64,000 bases of DNA from Kocuria subflava (GTDB taxonomy: Bacteria > Actinomycetota > Actinomycetes > Actinomycetales > Micrococcaceae). The notes beneath the pieces were generated by a model. It ran no database searches. It saw only the letters and a list, made by a program, of their open reading frames with translations, and was not told where the DNA came from. Below are positions 51,196 to 60,172 of this stretch, piece after piece; within the stretch, counting starts at the first letter, position 1, and each line of letters opens with the position of its first letter. The stretch spans positions 1-64,000 of the forward strand of contig NZ_JAAVUN010000007.1 in NCBI RefSeq assembly GCF_012163155.1, in the 5' to 3' direction. Made by a program: the position numbers and the translations under genes.

Positions 51196-52528
51196 GGTTG
51201 GCACCGCGGCGTCGTCGTGACTGGAGAATCACGGCCCCGCACCAGAGCAGCAGGAGGAGGAAGAGCATCACGTACGGGAAGATCCAGATGGTTTCGGATG
51301 CGTGCAGGTCGATCCCCAACCGCTCGGTCATGAACAACCCGCGCATGGGTCCGATGTAGGCACCGATCAGCCAGATCCAGGCCAACACCCCCGCAATGAT
51401 CCGGGTGGCCCCGCGAAACACCTGCGGGAAGGCCTCCAACCACAAGGCCAGGGCGATCACCGGGTAGTAGACCTGGTGATGGGACCAGGAAATCGGTGAC
51501 ATGAACAGCATCACCAAGGCGTTGACGGAGATCGCAGAGAGGATCATGCCGCGGCGCGTCATGTAGATCAATGCCACCGCAACCAGGGCGATCATGATCA
51601 GCACCAGCGGGTAGCGGATGGGATCCACCAGATCCGCAGGAATGCCGTTCTTGATGAGCAGACCGGTGATGGCGGTGTTGTCGATGTACTTGATGGAACC
51701 CACGCGGTCGGAGGATGAGACCGAATCAGTCCAGAACTGGATGGAGTCGTTGTAGAGCACCATGAACCCCAGCGCCACGGTTGCCACAAAGGTCACGCCC
51801 ATGGACAGGATCGCCCGGAAATTCTTCTGCATCAGGAAAATCAGGCCGAAAGCCAGCGGCGTGAGTTTGATGCCGGCTGCAATGCCGATCAGCACACCAC
51901 GCGGAATGGAAGCCGTGACACGCTCAATCCAGGATCCTGTGCCATCCGTGCGACGCACCAGGTCCAGGAAGATCAATCCGAACAGCAGGATGTTGACTTG
52001 CCCCAAGGAGATGGTGCGGATGTACGGGCCGCTGAAAAGGATCGCCGCCAGCACCAGGGCAAACATGGCGCGGCTGCCCAGGTAGTTGGTCAGCGGAATG
52101 GGGCGGCCCTTGCGGATCGCGTAAGACACCAACGCGCCGGCCAAAGGAACCGCCACCACAAGATCGGCCACCAGCAGCAGGTAGCGGGTGACGTCAAAAG
52201 GAATCCACGCCAGCAGACCGAACAGCAACGCCGCAAAAGGCGGGTAGGTGAACGGCAGGGTGTCGTTGCCCCAGGGGACCGGGAATGCAAGATCGTAGAG
52301 CGGTTCCTGGCGGATGTTGGGGTTGGCAACCCACTGCGCACCCATGTTGTAGACCATCAGGTCCAGGGAGCCCCACGCCACCTGGAGTACAGACCACACC
52401 AGCACCAGTGCCAGGAACACATAGGCCAGGACCTGCGCCCACATGGGTCCAGTGCCCGGGGCGTGAGGGACCAGCCAGCGGTGGGAGTACGCGGACTCTG
52501 ACTGGTGGGAACGGACGGATGCGGACAC
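51176..52528 (-). CDS. GT87-family (DUF2029) polyprenyl-phosphate mannosyltransferase-like protein
   Basis: A 450-residue integral membrane protein with about 11 hydrophobic segments, resembling actinobacterial GT-C fold alpha-mannosyltransferases of the GT87 family. PFTYPPFAALLFGLLAW in the first third and SPISWSHHQVYYPVIALALW in the last third are the recurrent family motifs. It would add mannose from a polyprenyl-phosphate donor to lipomannan-type or glycolipid acceptors outside the membrane. The GTG at 52528 has AGGAGG seven bases upstream; an ATG 39 codons earlier is rejected. The stop codon lies inside the aztD-like gene's 3' end. Confidence 0.85.
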   Translation of the reverse strand: MSASVRSHQSESAYSHRWLVPHAPGTGPMWAQVLAYVFLALVLVWSVLQVAWGSLDLMVYNMGAQWVANPNIRQEPLYDLAFPVPWGNDTLPFTYPPFAALLFGLLAWIPFDVTRYLLLVADLVVAVPLAGALVSYAIRKGRPIPLTNYLGSRAMFALVLAAILFSGPYIRTISLGQVNILLFGLIFLDLVRRTDGTGSWIERVTASIPRGVLIGIAAGIKLTPLAFGLIFLMQKNFRAILSMGVTFVATVALGFMVLYNDSIQFWTDSVSSSDRVGSIKYIDNTAITGLLIKNGIPADLVDPIRYPLVLIMIALVAVALIYMTRRGMILSAISVNALVMLFMSPISWSHHQVYYPVIALALWLEAFPQVFRGATRIIAGVLAWIWLIGAYIGPMRGLFMTERLGIDLHASETIWIFPYVMLFLLLLLWCGAVILQSRRRRGANLTESAH

Positions 52529-52791
52529 GCGCGCCTCCTGGGGTTGCGCGCACCGGTGTTGCGCGTGAACGGCCTGGGAATGCTGACAGACCCGGGTCCG
52601 GGTCCTGAACAGCGTACCCGCGGCCCCGTTTGACGGCCTACGCATTCACGACGACGACGCCCATGTGATCCGTCACGCCGGCCCCAATGTGCCCATAACG
52701 ATTTGTTGATGAACCTGGCCACAGGGTCACCAGCTGACTAGGGTGAACACCAAAGAATGCATTGCCTCTGCGATTGTGAGGTGAAATCACC

Positions 52792-53424
52792 ATGGACTCA
52801 CCGCAAGAACCCCGATACCCACTACCCAAGCCAATATCTGCCAAGGACCGCCTGTGGCCCTTTTGGGCCTCGCTCCTGGGGCTCATGATCTCCATGCCAA
52901 TTCTGATGGGAGTGATCCCCATTCCCGACTGGGTTGGCAGGTTCAGTTTGGCCGTGATCCTCATGGTCGTGGTCATGTGGGAAGTGCACCGAGTCCATGG
53001 TCGCAGCACCAGCGGCCGGGAGGTCCGCCGTTCGATCACTGACAACATGCCCAATGGCGCAAGCCACCAGGAGTGGTCAGGGGCAATCCCAGGCATGAAT
53101 CTGGCGTCTCTCAAGACTGCCGCTGACGTTTTTGCCCAATCCCCGCAGTTCGCGGTTCATGGATTCGACCCCAATTCCCTGGTGTTGATGCTGCGCCGTC
53201 GGTTGGATGGATCCAGCTTTGGTTACGCAATCACTGTTCGGTGCACTCCGAATGCTGACAATGCGCGAGTCACGGTTACCTGCGCTCCCTACAGCTCCGC
53301 GAGCTTGTTGACAGGTGTTGCAGCCAAGGAGAATGTGGCCCGGGTAGTGGCAACGCTGCAGGCCCTTGCGGCCCTCACCCAAGAGCCCCTGCCAGCTTCC
53401 TCGGCCGGTGCAGTACGGCCATGA
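52792..53424 (+). CDS. Membrane protein of unknown function, paralog A
   Basis: A 210-residue protein. Two hydrophobic segments (about residues 24-45 and 49-63) form a hairpin anchor. A cytoplasmic-looking domain follows, with LASLKTAADVFAQSPQF and NVARVVATLQALAALTQEP as its ends. No known domain is recognised. Its layout, a two-helix anchor followed by a domain ending in a leucine-rich RxxxxLxALA helix, is shared with the two genes that follow, so the three look like tandem duplicates. It is the first gene of that operon, and its stop overlaps the next start by four bases (ATGA). Confidence 0.75.
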   Translation: MDSPQEPRYPLPKPISAKDRLWPFWASLLGLMISMPILMGVIPIPDWVGRFSLAVILMVVVMWEVHRVHGRSTSGREVRRSITDNMPNGASHQEWSGAIPGMNLASLKTAADVFAQSPQFAVHGFDPNSLVLMLRRRLDGSSFGYAITVRCTPNADNARVTVTCAPYSSASLLTGVAAKENVARVVATLQALAALTQEPLPASSAGAVRP

Positions 53425-54077
53425 GCAAAGGATCAACATTGTCGCGGACGAACGTCACGCCTCCGAGCTCGTGGCGGCGTCGAAGTTGGATTCTTGCGGG
53501 CCTTGGGCTCGCCCCCATGGCATACATGGCCGTTGTGATGTTCGGGCCAGACGTCGGTGACTCCCCGTGGTGGCTGGTGTGGGTGGTTTGGCCCGTGTGT
53601 CTGCTGGTGCTCGCCATTGGTATCCGCACGTTCCTGAAGAGCCAACGCGCAAACTTTGACCGCTCGGACCCTGTCCTCAAAGACATCAAAGCAATTGACG
53701 ACGGCGTCCGGTGGACCGGCCGCATCGCTGGACTGACAAGCCACAACATGGAGTCCACCATGAATCACGCAACCTCCCTTTACTCCAGGTTGAAGATTCA
53801 GGCAGTTTCCGCAGAACAGCTGCGCGCTGATCTGCAAACCACCTCCGGGTGGACCACACCCGGAACCGACATCACCGTCCGTGGCTTACCGCCCGCGTCC
53901 CCGCTCAATGACGACCAACAAGATGACCCGGTGTTCCAGGTCTCCAACACCACGCAATTCGCCAGGATTGACGGCCTGCAAGCGGCCGATGACCTTGCAC
54001 GACTGGTGTATCTGTTGCGGGAGATCGCACCTCAGCATGCCCCTGTGACGAGCCCTTCAACTGACCCGGGCCTCTGA
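53421..54077 (+). CDS. Membrane protein of unknown function, paralog B
   Basis: A 218-residue protein with two hydrophobic segments (about residues 24-43 and 48-66). The soluble domain includes VRWTGRIAGLTSHNMESTMN, TPGTDITVRGLPP, DDPVFQVSNTTQFA and DLARLVYLLREIAPQ. These match paralog C in order and spacing (WTGPIRG-HNLET, SGSDITVRAL, DPIVYQVVHGADL, NLMRLVHLMRALA). No known family is recognised. It is translationally coupled to paralog A. Confidence 0.78.
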   Translation: MSKGSTLSRTNVTPPSSWRRRSWILAGLGLAPMAYMAVVMFGPDVGDSPWWLVWVVWPVCLLVLAIGIRTFLKSQRANFDRSDPVLKDIKAIDDGVRWTGRIAGLTSHNMESTMNHATSLYSRLKIQAVSAEQLRADLQTTSGWTTPGTDITVRGLPPASPLNDDQQDDPVFQVSNTTQFARIDGLQAADDLARLVYLLREIAPQHAPVTSPSTDPGL

Positions 54078-54088
54078 AGCAAGCACCG

Positions 54089-54712
54089 GTGACATCTCCC
54101 TCCGGCCGTCACAGGCTCCCCGAACCCGCCTACTGGAAATGGCGAACGCTCGTGGTCCGGCACGGGGTCTTGCTCCCCTTCTTGCCCATGGGTTTGGTGG
54201 GGATCTTTGGCAGGACCAGCGATCTGCCGTGGTTCGCTTGGCTGCCGTTCTTACTGGGATTCATGTTCTTGAGTTTCGCCGGCCCCAAGTTCTCCCGCAG
54301 CACACGGTTGCTGGGTGCCCAACGTGACCCGGTTGCTGCAGCCGTGGTCCACGATGCCGACTCCAGCTACTGGACCGGCCCCATCCGGGGACTAGGTCCA
54401 CACAACCTGGAGACTGTCCTGACGGAGATCGCAGAGGGGTACCGCCGTTTCAAACTCTTGTCCGTGGCTCCGGACGGGCGCCTGGCCACCATCAGCGTTG
54501 ATCAGAGCTGGAACAGTTCAGGCTCAGACATCACCGTGCGCGCGTTGGATGACCCGGGTGAGCATCACAGCTCTCATGATCCGATCGTTTATCAGGTGGT
54601 CCACGGAGCGGACCTGGGCTCACTGACCAGTGACCCCTTGCGCCAGCAGGACAATCTGATGCGCCTGGTTCACCTGATGCGGGCTCTGGCCGCGCTTCCG
54701 CCCGCCGAATAA
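54089..54712 (+). CDS. Membrane protein of unknown function, paralog C
   Basis: A 207-residue protein that starts with GTG eleven bases after paralog B. It has two hydrophobic segments (about residues 27-42 and 46-64) and a soluble domain with YWTGPIRGLGPHNLETVLTE, SSGSDITVRALDD, SHDPIVYQVVHGADLGSL and DNLMRLVHLMRALAALPP. It is the closest relative of paralog B within the window. The function is unknown, and a shared complex with A and B is an inference from gene order. The operon ends at a long hairpin five bases later. Confidence 0.78.
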   Translation: MTSPSGRHRLPEPAYWKWRTLVVRHGVLLPFLPMGLVGIFGRTSDLPWFAWLPFLLGFMFLSFAGPKFSRSTRLLGAQRDPVAAAVVHDADSSYWTGPIRGLGPHNLETVLTEIAEGYRRFKLLSVAPDGRLATISVDQSWNSSGSDITVRALDDPGEHHSSHDPIVYQVVHGADLGSLTSDPLRQQDNLMRLVHLMRALAALPPAE

Positions 54713-54716
54713 CCAC

Positions 54717-54775
54717 CCGAGACCTCCGAAAAAGCCCTTTTCAGCACGATTCTTGGGCAGAAACGGAGGTCTCGG
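54717..54775. repeat. Long hairpin (subfamily GAGACCTCCG), copy 2
   Basis: CCGAGACCTCCG and CGGAGGTCTCGG pair perfectly at the outside, and GCCC/GGGC pair inside, around an A/T-rich middle. It lies between the converging ends of paralog C and the metallophosphoesterase, and shares its outer word with the hairpin at 8046. Confidence 0.75.
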
Positions 54776-54794
54776 CGCCAGGGGGACGGGGGTT

Positions 54795-56255
54795 TCAGCG
54801 GCGCCGGAGTTTTCGCAGGGCGACTGCCGCACCCACGGCACCGGCCACCGTCAGCGCAGTCCCCCACTTGTCGGCAACAGCGCGGCCTGACACATCAGCT
54901 TCAGCATGATCCAGCCCCGGCAGAGTCTTTCCGTGAGCGGGCTGCGTGAGGGGGCCTGCGGCGTCGTCGTCGGTGAGGGCTGGGGCCGCGGAGGCCAACG
55001 TGCGATCCGGCGAGGACCGGCGACCGCCGGGGGCATGCGAGCGCAATTCCACCGGGAGGATCAGGTGATCCGGGTCCACCCACGGCTGAGCGGCAATCTC
55101 CTCCGCGCTGCGCCCGCCCCGCAGGCGATCCAACTGGGACTGCGGGGCAAAATCCAGTGGACGAAAACTGTCCAGGACCGGCGAGTACGTGGTCACGCGC
55201 ACGGTTCCGTCCGACACCCGGAACTGCAGCAGCCGCAGAAAACCGGTTCGGCGCTCGCCATTGGCCTGCCGGTAACCGGCGGGGAAGTTCTCGTCCGGCA
55301 TGCGGTGGGTCTGGTAGTCGGCCAGCAAACCCGGGGACGGGTAAGCCGCCTGGTCCTCCACCTGCCAGCCCGTGCCGGAAATGTGGCCACTGAGCACCAG
55401 CACCACGTTGGAGTTCTGGGTGACAACCTCGCGGTGGACCTTGACGCCGTCGTTGGGACCGTAGGAACCGGGTCCACCAAAAGAGGCGCCGGATCCATCA
55501 GGGCGAATCCCCTGGTCAAGATAATAATGCGTGCACACGATCGCATCCCGGTCCGCATGTTCACGCAGCACGGTGTTGGCCCAGGCCGTGTGTTCGTCCC
55601 GCACCCCGTAGCCCAGGTGCACAATCACCAAGCGGGTGTCGCCGACCTCCACCAGGTCGTAATGGCAGCTGTTCTCCCCGGCCTTCCACGGCCCGCCGTA
55701 GCTGGCCCGCACGGGCAGACTCCCGGCACTGGGCCGCCATTTGCGCGCAGCCAAGGTGCTCCGGATGGGTCCAAAGGCTTTGTTGAACTTCTTCAACTCA
55801 GGCGACCCGCGGCCCTCGTCCGAGCCCCAGCGGTTGTCATGGTTGCCGGGCAGGACCCCCACCGGCACGCCGTGGTCCTCGATCATGGAGATCAGCCGTT
55901 CAGCTTCCTTGAACTCGCGGGTGGCCGTGGAACGACGGTTCCAGAACCAGCACCAGTTCTCGATCAGGTCCCCGGTGTGGGCCAGGTACACGATCTTGCG
56001 TGCAGCGGCGTTCTCCCCCACCCAACGCGCAATGGCATCGTGGGAGGCCTTGAACCGCGCCTGGCGCTCGGGATCGGACGGGTCCGCAGCACCTTCGGCG
56101 ATGTACTGCGTGTCCGTCAGGTGCACAATCGCAAAGTCGTAGTCGTCCGGGTCTGCAAATCCCACTTCCGCGGGCCGCGCCGGGCCGGTCGCGGGATCAT
56201 ACGCATCCCCATGCACGACGACGGGCGCCTGCCCCTCCTGATCCTTCTTGCCCAC
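54795..56255 (-). CDS. Metallophosphoesterase, probably N-terminally truncated
   Basis: A 486-residue calcineurin-like phosphoesterase. FAIVHLTDTQYIAEGA holds the first metal ligands (Asp, with Gln in place of the usual His). AHTGDLIENW, LPGNHDNRWG, VCTHYYLD and LSGHISGTGW complete the metal site. A C-terminal hydrophobic stretch followed by LRKLRRR could anchor it in the membrane. Related proteins are usually longer, with a signal peptide and extra N-terminal domains, whereas this one starts at a GTG (56255) with GGGAGGAG upstream and has no signal. The same frame stays open upstream for about 43 more codons without a start codon, as far as a TAA. Confidence 0.8.
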   Translation of the reverse strand: MGKKDQEGQAPVVVHGDAYDPATGPARPAEVGFADPDDYDFAIVHLTDTQYIAEGAADPSDPERQARFKASHDAIARWVGENAAARKIVYLAHTGDLIENWCWFWNRRSTATREFKEAERLISMIEDHGVPVGVLPGNHDNRWGSDEGRGSPELKKFNKAFGPIRSTLAARKWRPSAGSLPVRASYGGPWKAGENSCHYDLVEVGDTRLVIVHLGYGVRDEHTAWANTVLREHADRDAIVCTHYYLDQGIRPDGSGASFGGPGSYGPNDGVKVHREVVTQNSNVVLVLSGHISGTGWQVEDQAAYPSPGLLADYQTHRMPDENFPAGYRQANGERRTGFLRLLQFRVSDGTVRVTTYSPVLDSFRPLDFAPQSQLDRLRGGRSAEEIAAQPWVDPDHLILPVELRSHAPGGRRSSPDRTLASAAPALTDDDAAGPLTQPAHGKTLPGLDHAEADVSGRAVADKWGTALTVAGAVGAAVALRKLRRR

Positions 56256-56462
56256 GGTCCTGGCTCCTCCCGGTGATGGCTTGATGTGCGTGGCCGGAAA
56301 CCTGCTCCCGTTGATGGTGGCATCACCCGGTGGGAAAACGGTGAATGCCAGATGGTGAGGAGGGATCCGGGTGACTTAACGGGAGTTTTCAACGCATTCG
56401 AACAGATGTCACATCCCGCAATCAGACTTCCATCACAGCTTGTCAGCGGCTATATCTGGCAC

Positions 56463-57068
56463 ATGGGGTCATTTGCATCGATCATCACTCTGGCCATCAG
56501 TTCGGGCGCTTTGGTGGTCGCAGTCTTGGCGTTCTTGGAGTCGCGGAGACTGCGTCGCATCGAGGAGGCGCGGGAGGACCGAGCCTCCGTGGAACGGCGC
56601 CGCGAGCAGGCGGCACGGCTCGCCATATGGATGTCCGTGGAAACGCTGGACTCCACCTGGGAGCAAGCCAACGGCGTCATCCGTAATCACACCCAGATCA
56701 TTCTTGAGGTCAAGAACACCTCGGACGCACCTGTGTACGACATCTGCATTTCAGCCACGGACGTGCAGTACTTGCAGGGAAAGCGACTGGACACACCCAA
56801 AGAACTTGAAGATCTGGTGGTCCACACGATGCCCCCGGGGCATCTGGTCTTTGGCCCGGGACAGGGCGTCCATGCATGGGACCTGGGCAAATCACCGGAA
56901 GCCCATGGGGCTCTGGTCCCAGTCACCAAATCCAAGTTGAAGCGAATCACCGAGTTCACGTTCACGGATGCTGACGGTGTCCAATGGTGCCGAGACGCGG
57001 ATGGTTCGCTCAAAGAGCTGGCTTCTCGGCACGCACAAAAAGTCACCCAGTCCCCACTGGGTGATTGA
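56463..57068 (+). CDS. Single-pass membrane protein of unknown function
   Basis: A 201-residue protein with an N-terminal transmembrane helix (ITLAISSGALVVAVLAFLE) followed by a charged, probably coiled-coil stretch (SRRLRRIEEAREDRASVERR) and a C-terminal beta-rich domain with ILEVKNTSDAPVYDICISAT. No family is recognised. The layout resembles small membrane-tethered proteins of mobile or phage-related regions. The ATG at 56463 is chosen because it starts directly before the membrane helix; 59 codons upstream in frame have no ribosome-binding site. It is monocistronic, facing the molybdenum-cofactor operon. Confidence 0.6.
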   Translation: MGSFASIITLAISSGALVVAVLAFLESRRLRRIEEAREDRASVERRREQAARLAIWMSVETLDSTWEQANGVIRNHTQIILEVKNTSDAPVYDICISATDVQYLQGKRLDTPKELEDLVVHTMPPGHLVFGPGQGVHAWDLGKSPEAHGALVPVTKSKLKRITEFTFTDADGVQWCRDADGSLKELASRHAQKVTQSPLGD

Positions 57069-57146
57069 TCTCCCCCGAAACGCGCAAAACCCCACGGTGT
57101 AGGCGGTGATCTCGCAATCCGGTGGGGTCTCAACGGTGGGGTGGGG

Positions 57147-58457
57147 TCAGGTGTTCTCGTTTACGCGGTTCCAGGCGTTCATGCCGCCGGAGAGGTGGCG
57201 GGTGGTGCGAGTGATGCCGTGGTGGGCGTCGGAGGCTCGCAGCAGGTCCAGCGCCTCCGCGGAGCGAACACCGCCCTGGCAGTGGAGCACCACCGAGGGG
57301 GCGTCAGCCATCCGGGGGAAGGCCGCACCGGAGCGGAACTCCCCCAGCGAGATCAGCACAGCGCCGGGGATGGAGGACAACTGGTGCTCCCAGGATTCGC
57401 GGACGTCCACCAGCACAAAATCAGAACCACCGTCAGCGCGGGTCTCCAACATTTCTTGTAATTCCAAAACTTCCACGGTGTCCGGCACCTGGGAGGTGGC
57501 ACTCACGGCGGCACCTCCGTCAGCCGTGTGCACGCGCACAGCCACGCGGAGAGCCTCGGCCCGGTAGGGAACCGCTGACACACCGGCGGCAACAACATCA
57601 GCCGGAACCGCGCATGCAGAATCAGCAGGGGAATCGCCGTAACCATCACGGTCAACCTGTCCGAACGGGTGCATCCGGGTCACAGGAGTCTGCGAGCGCA
57701 CCAGCGGGATGGCGGCCCACGTACCGTCCAATCCGTCGTAGGTGCTGACCCGCCCCACCAGCGGAGATCCCACACCCATGATGACCTTCATGGCCTCCAG
57801 CGCCATGGCGGAGCCGATCACCCCGGGCAGAGCCCCCAGTACACCGGCCTCCGCGCAGCTCGGCACGGAACCGGGAGCCGGTGGCACTGGATGCAGGTCC
57901 CGGTACGTGGGGCCGTGTTGCGCCCAGAACACGGCCAGCTGACCGTCAAAACGCAGAATGGATCCCCAGACGTGCGGCACACCCGCCAATGAACAAGCGT
58001 CCGAGAGCACGTAGCGGGTCTCAAAGGTGTCGGAGCCGTCCAGGACAAGGTCGTATCCGGAGACCAGCTCCACCGCGTTGGCTGCCGTCAACCGTTCCCG
58101 GTGTTCCACCACGGTCACATCCGGGTTCAGATCCGCCACACGGGCTGCTGCCGAACCAGCCTTGGACACACCCACGGTGGCTTCACCGTGCAGCACTTGG
58201 CGTTGAAGGTTGGAGATCTCCACGGCGTCGTCGTCAACGATTCCCAAGGTGCCCACGCCCGCAGCGGCCAGGTAGAGGATGGCCGGGGACCCCAGTCCAC
58301 CGGCACCCAGGCACAGCACGCGCGCCGCGCGCAGCCTGCGCTGCCCAACCTCCCCGATGGTGGGAACCGACAGGTTGCGGGCGTAGCGCTGAATCTCCGG
58401 CAGGCTCAGGGCGGGCCCCGGTTCAACCAAGGGTGGGAGGTTCACAGGTTCACCCAT
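57147..58457 (-). CDS. moeZ: MoeB/MoeZ-type adenylyltransferase-sulfurtransferase with rhodanese domain
   Basis: A 436-residue E1-like enzyme. The ThiF fold has VLCLGAGGLGSPAILYLAAA, VEISNLQRQVLHG, LVLDGSDTFETRYVLSDAC and the conserved Cys in GSVPSCAEAGVLGALPGVIG. The zinc-site CxxC seen in Escherichia coli MoeB is TYRD here, as in other MoeZ proteins. The C-terminal rhodanese (from about residue 325) has its Cys in SVVLHCQGGVRSAEAL. It activates the small MPT-synthase subunit, or another sulfur carrier, by adenylation and sulfur transfer. The ATG at 58457 overlaps the upstream gene by 16 bases; an ATG at 58493 is an alternative. Confidence 0.9.
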   Translation of the reverse strand: MGEPVNLPPLVEPGPALSLPEIQRYARNLSVPTIGEVGQRRLRAARVLCLGAGGLGSPAILYLAAAGVGTLGIVDDDAVEISNLQRQVLHGEATVGVSKAGSAAARVADLNPDVTVVEHRERLTAANAVELVSGYDLVLDGSDTFETRYVLSDACSLAGVPHVWGSILRFDGQLAVFWAQHGPTYRDLHPVPPAPGSVPSCAEAGVLGALPGVIGSAMALEAMKVIMGVGSPLVGRVSTYDGLDGTWAAIPLVRSQTPVTRMHPFGQVDRDGYGDSPADSACAVPADVVAAGVSAVPYRAEALRVAVRVHTADGGAAVSATSQVPDTVEVLELQEMLETRADGGSDFVLVDVRESWEHQLSSIPGAVLISLGEFRSGAAFPRMADAPSVVLHCQGGVRSAEALDLLRASDAHHGITRTTRHLSGGMNAWNRVNENT

Positions 58458-59536
58458 TCGTGGGTGCCGTCCTCCAAGTGCTGTTCCTTCCAAATGGGCA
58501 CACGTTCCTTGATCCGGTCCACCAGGGCGTCACACACCTGGAAGGCGATCTTGCGGTGAGAAGCGGCAACGGCCACTTCCATGGCGGAATCTCCCACGCC
58601 CAGACGGCCGATGCGGTGTTCAGCCACCACCCGCACTCCGGGGAACTCCTGCGCGACTTCCTCACACACGCGCTGCAACACGGTGGATGCTGTGGGGTGG
58701 GCGGTGTAGTCGAGCTCGGTCACGGATCGTCCGGCGTCGTGATTGCGGATCAGACCGCTGAAGCCCACCACGGCACCTGTGGTCTCCGATGCAGCAGTGG
58801 CCTGGACCGTAGCCGCGTCCAAGGGCTCCTCCGTCACCCGAACGGAAACCACCACGGAGTCCGCTCTGTCCACCGGATGATCTCCCTGAACCCCGCTGGG
58901 CTGGAAGCCTGCAGCCGGGGTGGCCACTGATTCGTCTGCGGCAGGGGAGCGGTGGCCCGCGTCCCGGTGCCCGTTGAGCTGCTGGAACACGTGGTCCAGA
59001 AGCGGCAACACCACACCCATGCCGTCCTTGACCCCACCGCCGGACCCGGGCAGGTTGACCACCAGCGTGCGCCCTGCAACCCCCACCTCACCGCGGGACA
59101 AACCTGCGGTGTGAATGTGCTCCAACCCGGCTGCCCAAATGGCGTGCATGACACCCGGCAATTGCCGGTCCAGGAACTCACGGGTCAGCTCAGGGGTGAG
59201 GTCATCCGGCATCAGACCGGTCCCACCGGAGGTGACCAACAGATCAGGGCGCTGGCCAACCGGCAGATCCCGCAGGAAGTGCTGCATCTGGGCCCGCAGA
59301 GGCTCCCCGTCGGCCACCACAATCGGGTCAGCACACTCATGACCCGCCTCCCGGATCATGGACACCGCTGTGGGCCCGGACTTGTCCGGGTACCTCCCCG
59401 CTGCGGCCCGGGTGGAGGCCACCAGGACCACAGCCCGGTAGGTGCCGTAGACCTCCGCGTGCCGCCGGGACGAGTGGTAGGCATCCACCGCAGGTGTTCC
59501 CGTGATCGTGTTCTGGTCGAATGGTTGGTCGCTCAT
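58442..59536 (-). CDS. MoaB/Mog-MoaE fusion protein, molybdenum cofactor synthesis
   Basis: A 364-residue two-domain protein. Residues 25-175 are a MoaB/MogA-type domain ([39 protein letters not shown]) that binds or adenylates molybdopterin. After a linker of about 40 residues, residues 220-364 are MoaE, the large MPT-synthase subunit ([40 protein letters not shown] and [20 protein letters not shown], ending [18 protein letters not shown]). Both active-site regions look complete. GGGAGG precedes the ATG, which overlaps the moaC stop (ATGA). Fusion links two successive or alternating steps in one polypeptide. Confidence 0.92.
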   Translation of the reverse strand: MSDQPFDQNTITGTPAVDAYHSSRRHAEVYGTYRAVVLVASTRAAAGRYPDKSGPTAVSMIREAGHECADPIVVADGEPLRAQMQHFLRDLPVGQRPDLLVTSGGTGLMPDDLTPELTREFLDRQLPGVMHAIWAAGLEHIHTAGLSRGEVGVAGRTLVVNLPGSGGGVKDGMGVVLPLLDHVFQQLNGHRDAGHRSPAADESVATPAAGFQPSGVQGDHPVDRADSVVVSVRVTEEPLDAATVQATAASETTGAVVGFSGLIRNHDAGRSVTELDYTAHPTASTVLQRVCEEVAQEFPGVRVVAEHRIGRLGVGDSAMEVAVAASHRKIAFQVCDALVDRIKERVPIWKEQHLEDGTHEWVNL

Positions 59537-60060
59537 GCGTCCTCCCGCTGCCAGTCCCCGGACTTTCCACCGGACTTGGCCAGCACTTTGGTTTCTGCGA
59601 TCACCGCGAACTTGTCCACGGCCTTGATCATGTCGAACAGCGTCAGCGCAGCCACGCTCACGGCCGTCAGGGCCTCCATCTCCACACCGGTCACACCGCG
59701 GGTCTTGACGGTGGCTGAAATTTCTACGCCCACCGCCAGGCGCCGGAAGTCCACGGTCACCTTGCTGATGGGCAGCGGGTGGCACAGCGGCACCAGCTCT
59801 GGGGTCTTCTTGGCGGCCATGATCCCGGCCACCCGCGCCACGGTCAGTGCATCCCCCTTGGGCAGGTCAGCGGCAAAGATCATCTCCACCACGTCCTCCC
59901 GGGTCACGACGACGGCGACCGCCGTTGCCTCCCGCGTGGTTTCCTGCTTGGCGGAGACATCCACCATGTGGGCGGAACCATCCGCCCGGACGTGGGTCAG
60001 ACCCTGCGATTCGTGCGGCTTTGGATCGGAACGATGGGGCGGGGTGCTGTGAGGGGACAC
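59533..60060 (-). CDS. moaC: Cyclic pyranopterin monophosphate synthase MoaC
   Basis: A 175-residue enzyme that rearranges the MoaA product into c[23 protein letters not shown] starts the domain, and [20 protein letters not shown] has the conserved His. [20 protein letters not shown] and [16 protein letters not shown] follow, then KSGGKSGDW at the end with the catalytic Lys region. The GTG at 60060 follows CGGAGAT; upstream in-frame codons run into the intergenic gap. It is the first molybdopterin gene after narK and overlaps the moaB-moaE fusion by four bases. Confidence 0.95.
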   Translation of the reverse strand: MSPHSTPPHRSDPKPHESQGLTHVRADGSAHMVDVSAKQETTREATAVAVVVTREDVVEMIFAADLPKGDALTVARVAGIMAAKKTPELVPLCHPLPISKVTVDFRRLAVGVEISATVKTRGVTGVEMEALTAVSVAALTLFDMIKAVDKFAVIAETKVLAKSGGKSGDWQREDA

Positions 60061-60172
60061 GTCATCTCCGTACGGCGTCGGGGTGAATGCGGTGGGAACG
60101 GAAAAGTGGTGGGTGGGTACTCGAACCCGAGCACCCGCCCACCACCCTAAGTCGAGGGCATGACCCCCAAGA

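Noticed and set aside
2750-54775. Long hairpins as integron attC sites or CRISPR repeats.
   Set aside because: There is no integrase, no regular spacing and no cas gene; the elements are single and mostly follow stop codons.
54906-56276. A 456-codon plus-strand frame opposite the metallophosphoesterase.
   Set aside because: The minus-strand gene has all metal-binding motifs; the plus frame has none.
57087-57128. A possible terminator between the gene at 56463 and moeZ (ACCCCAC with GTGGGGT).
   Set aside because: The stem is only seven bases with a loop of about 25 bases, too weak to list beside the strong hairpins found elsewhere.
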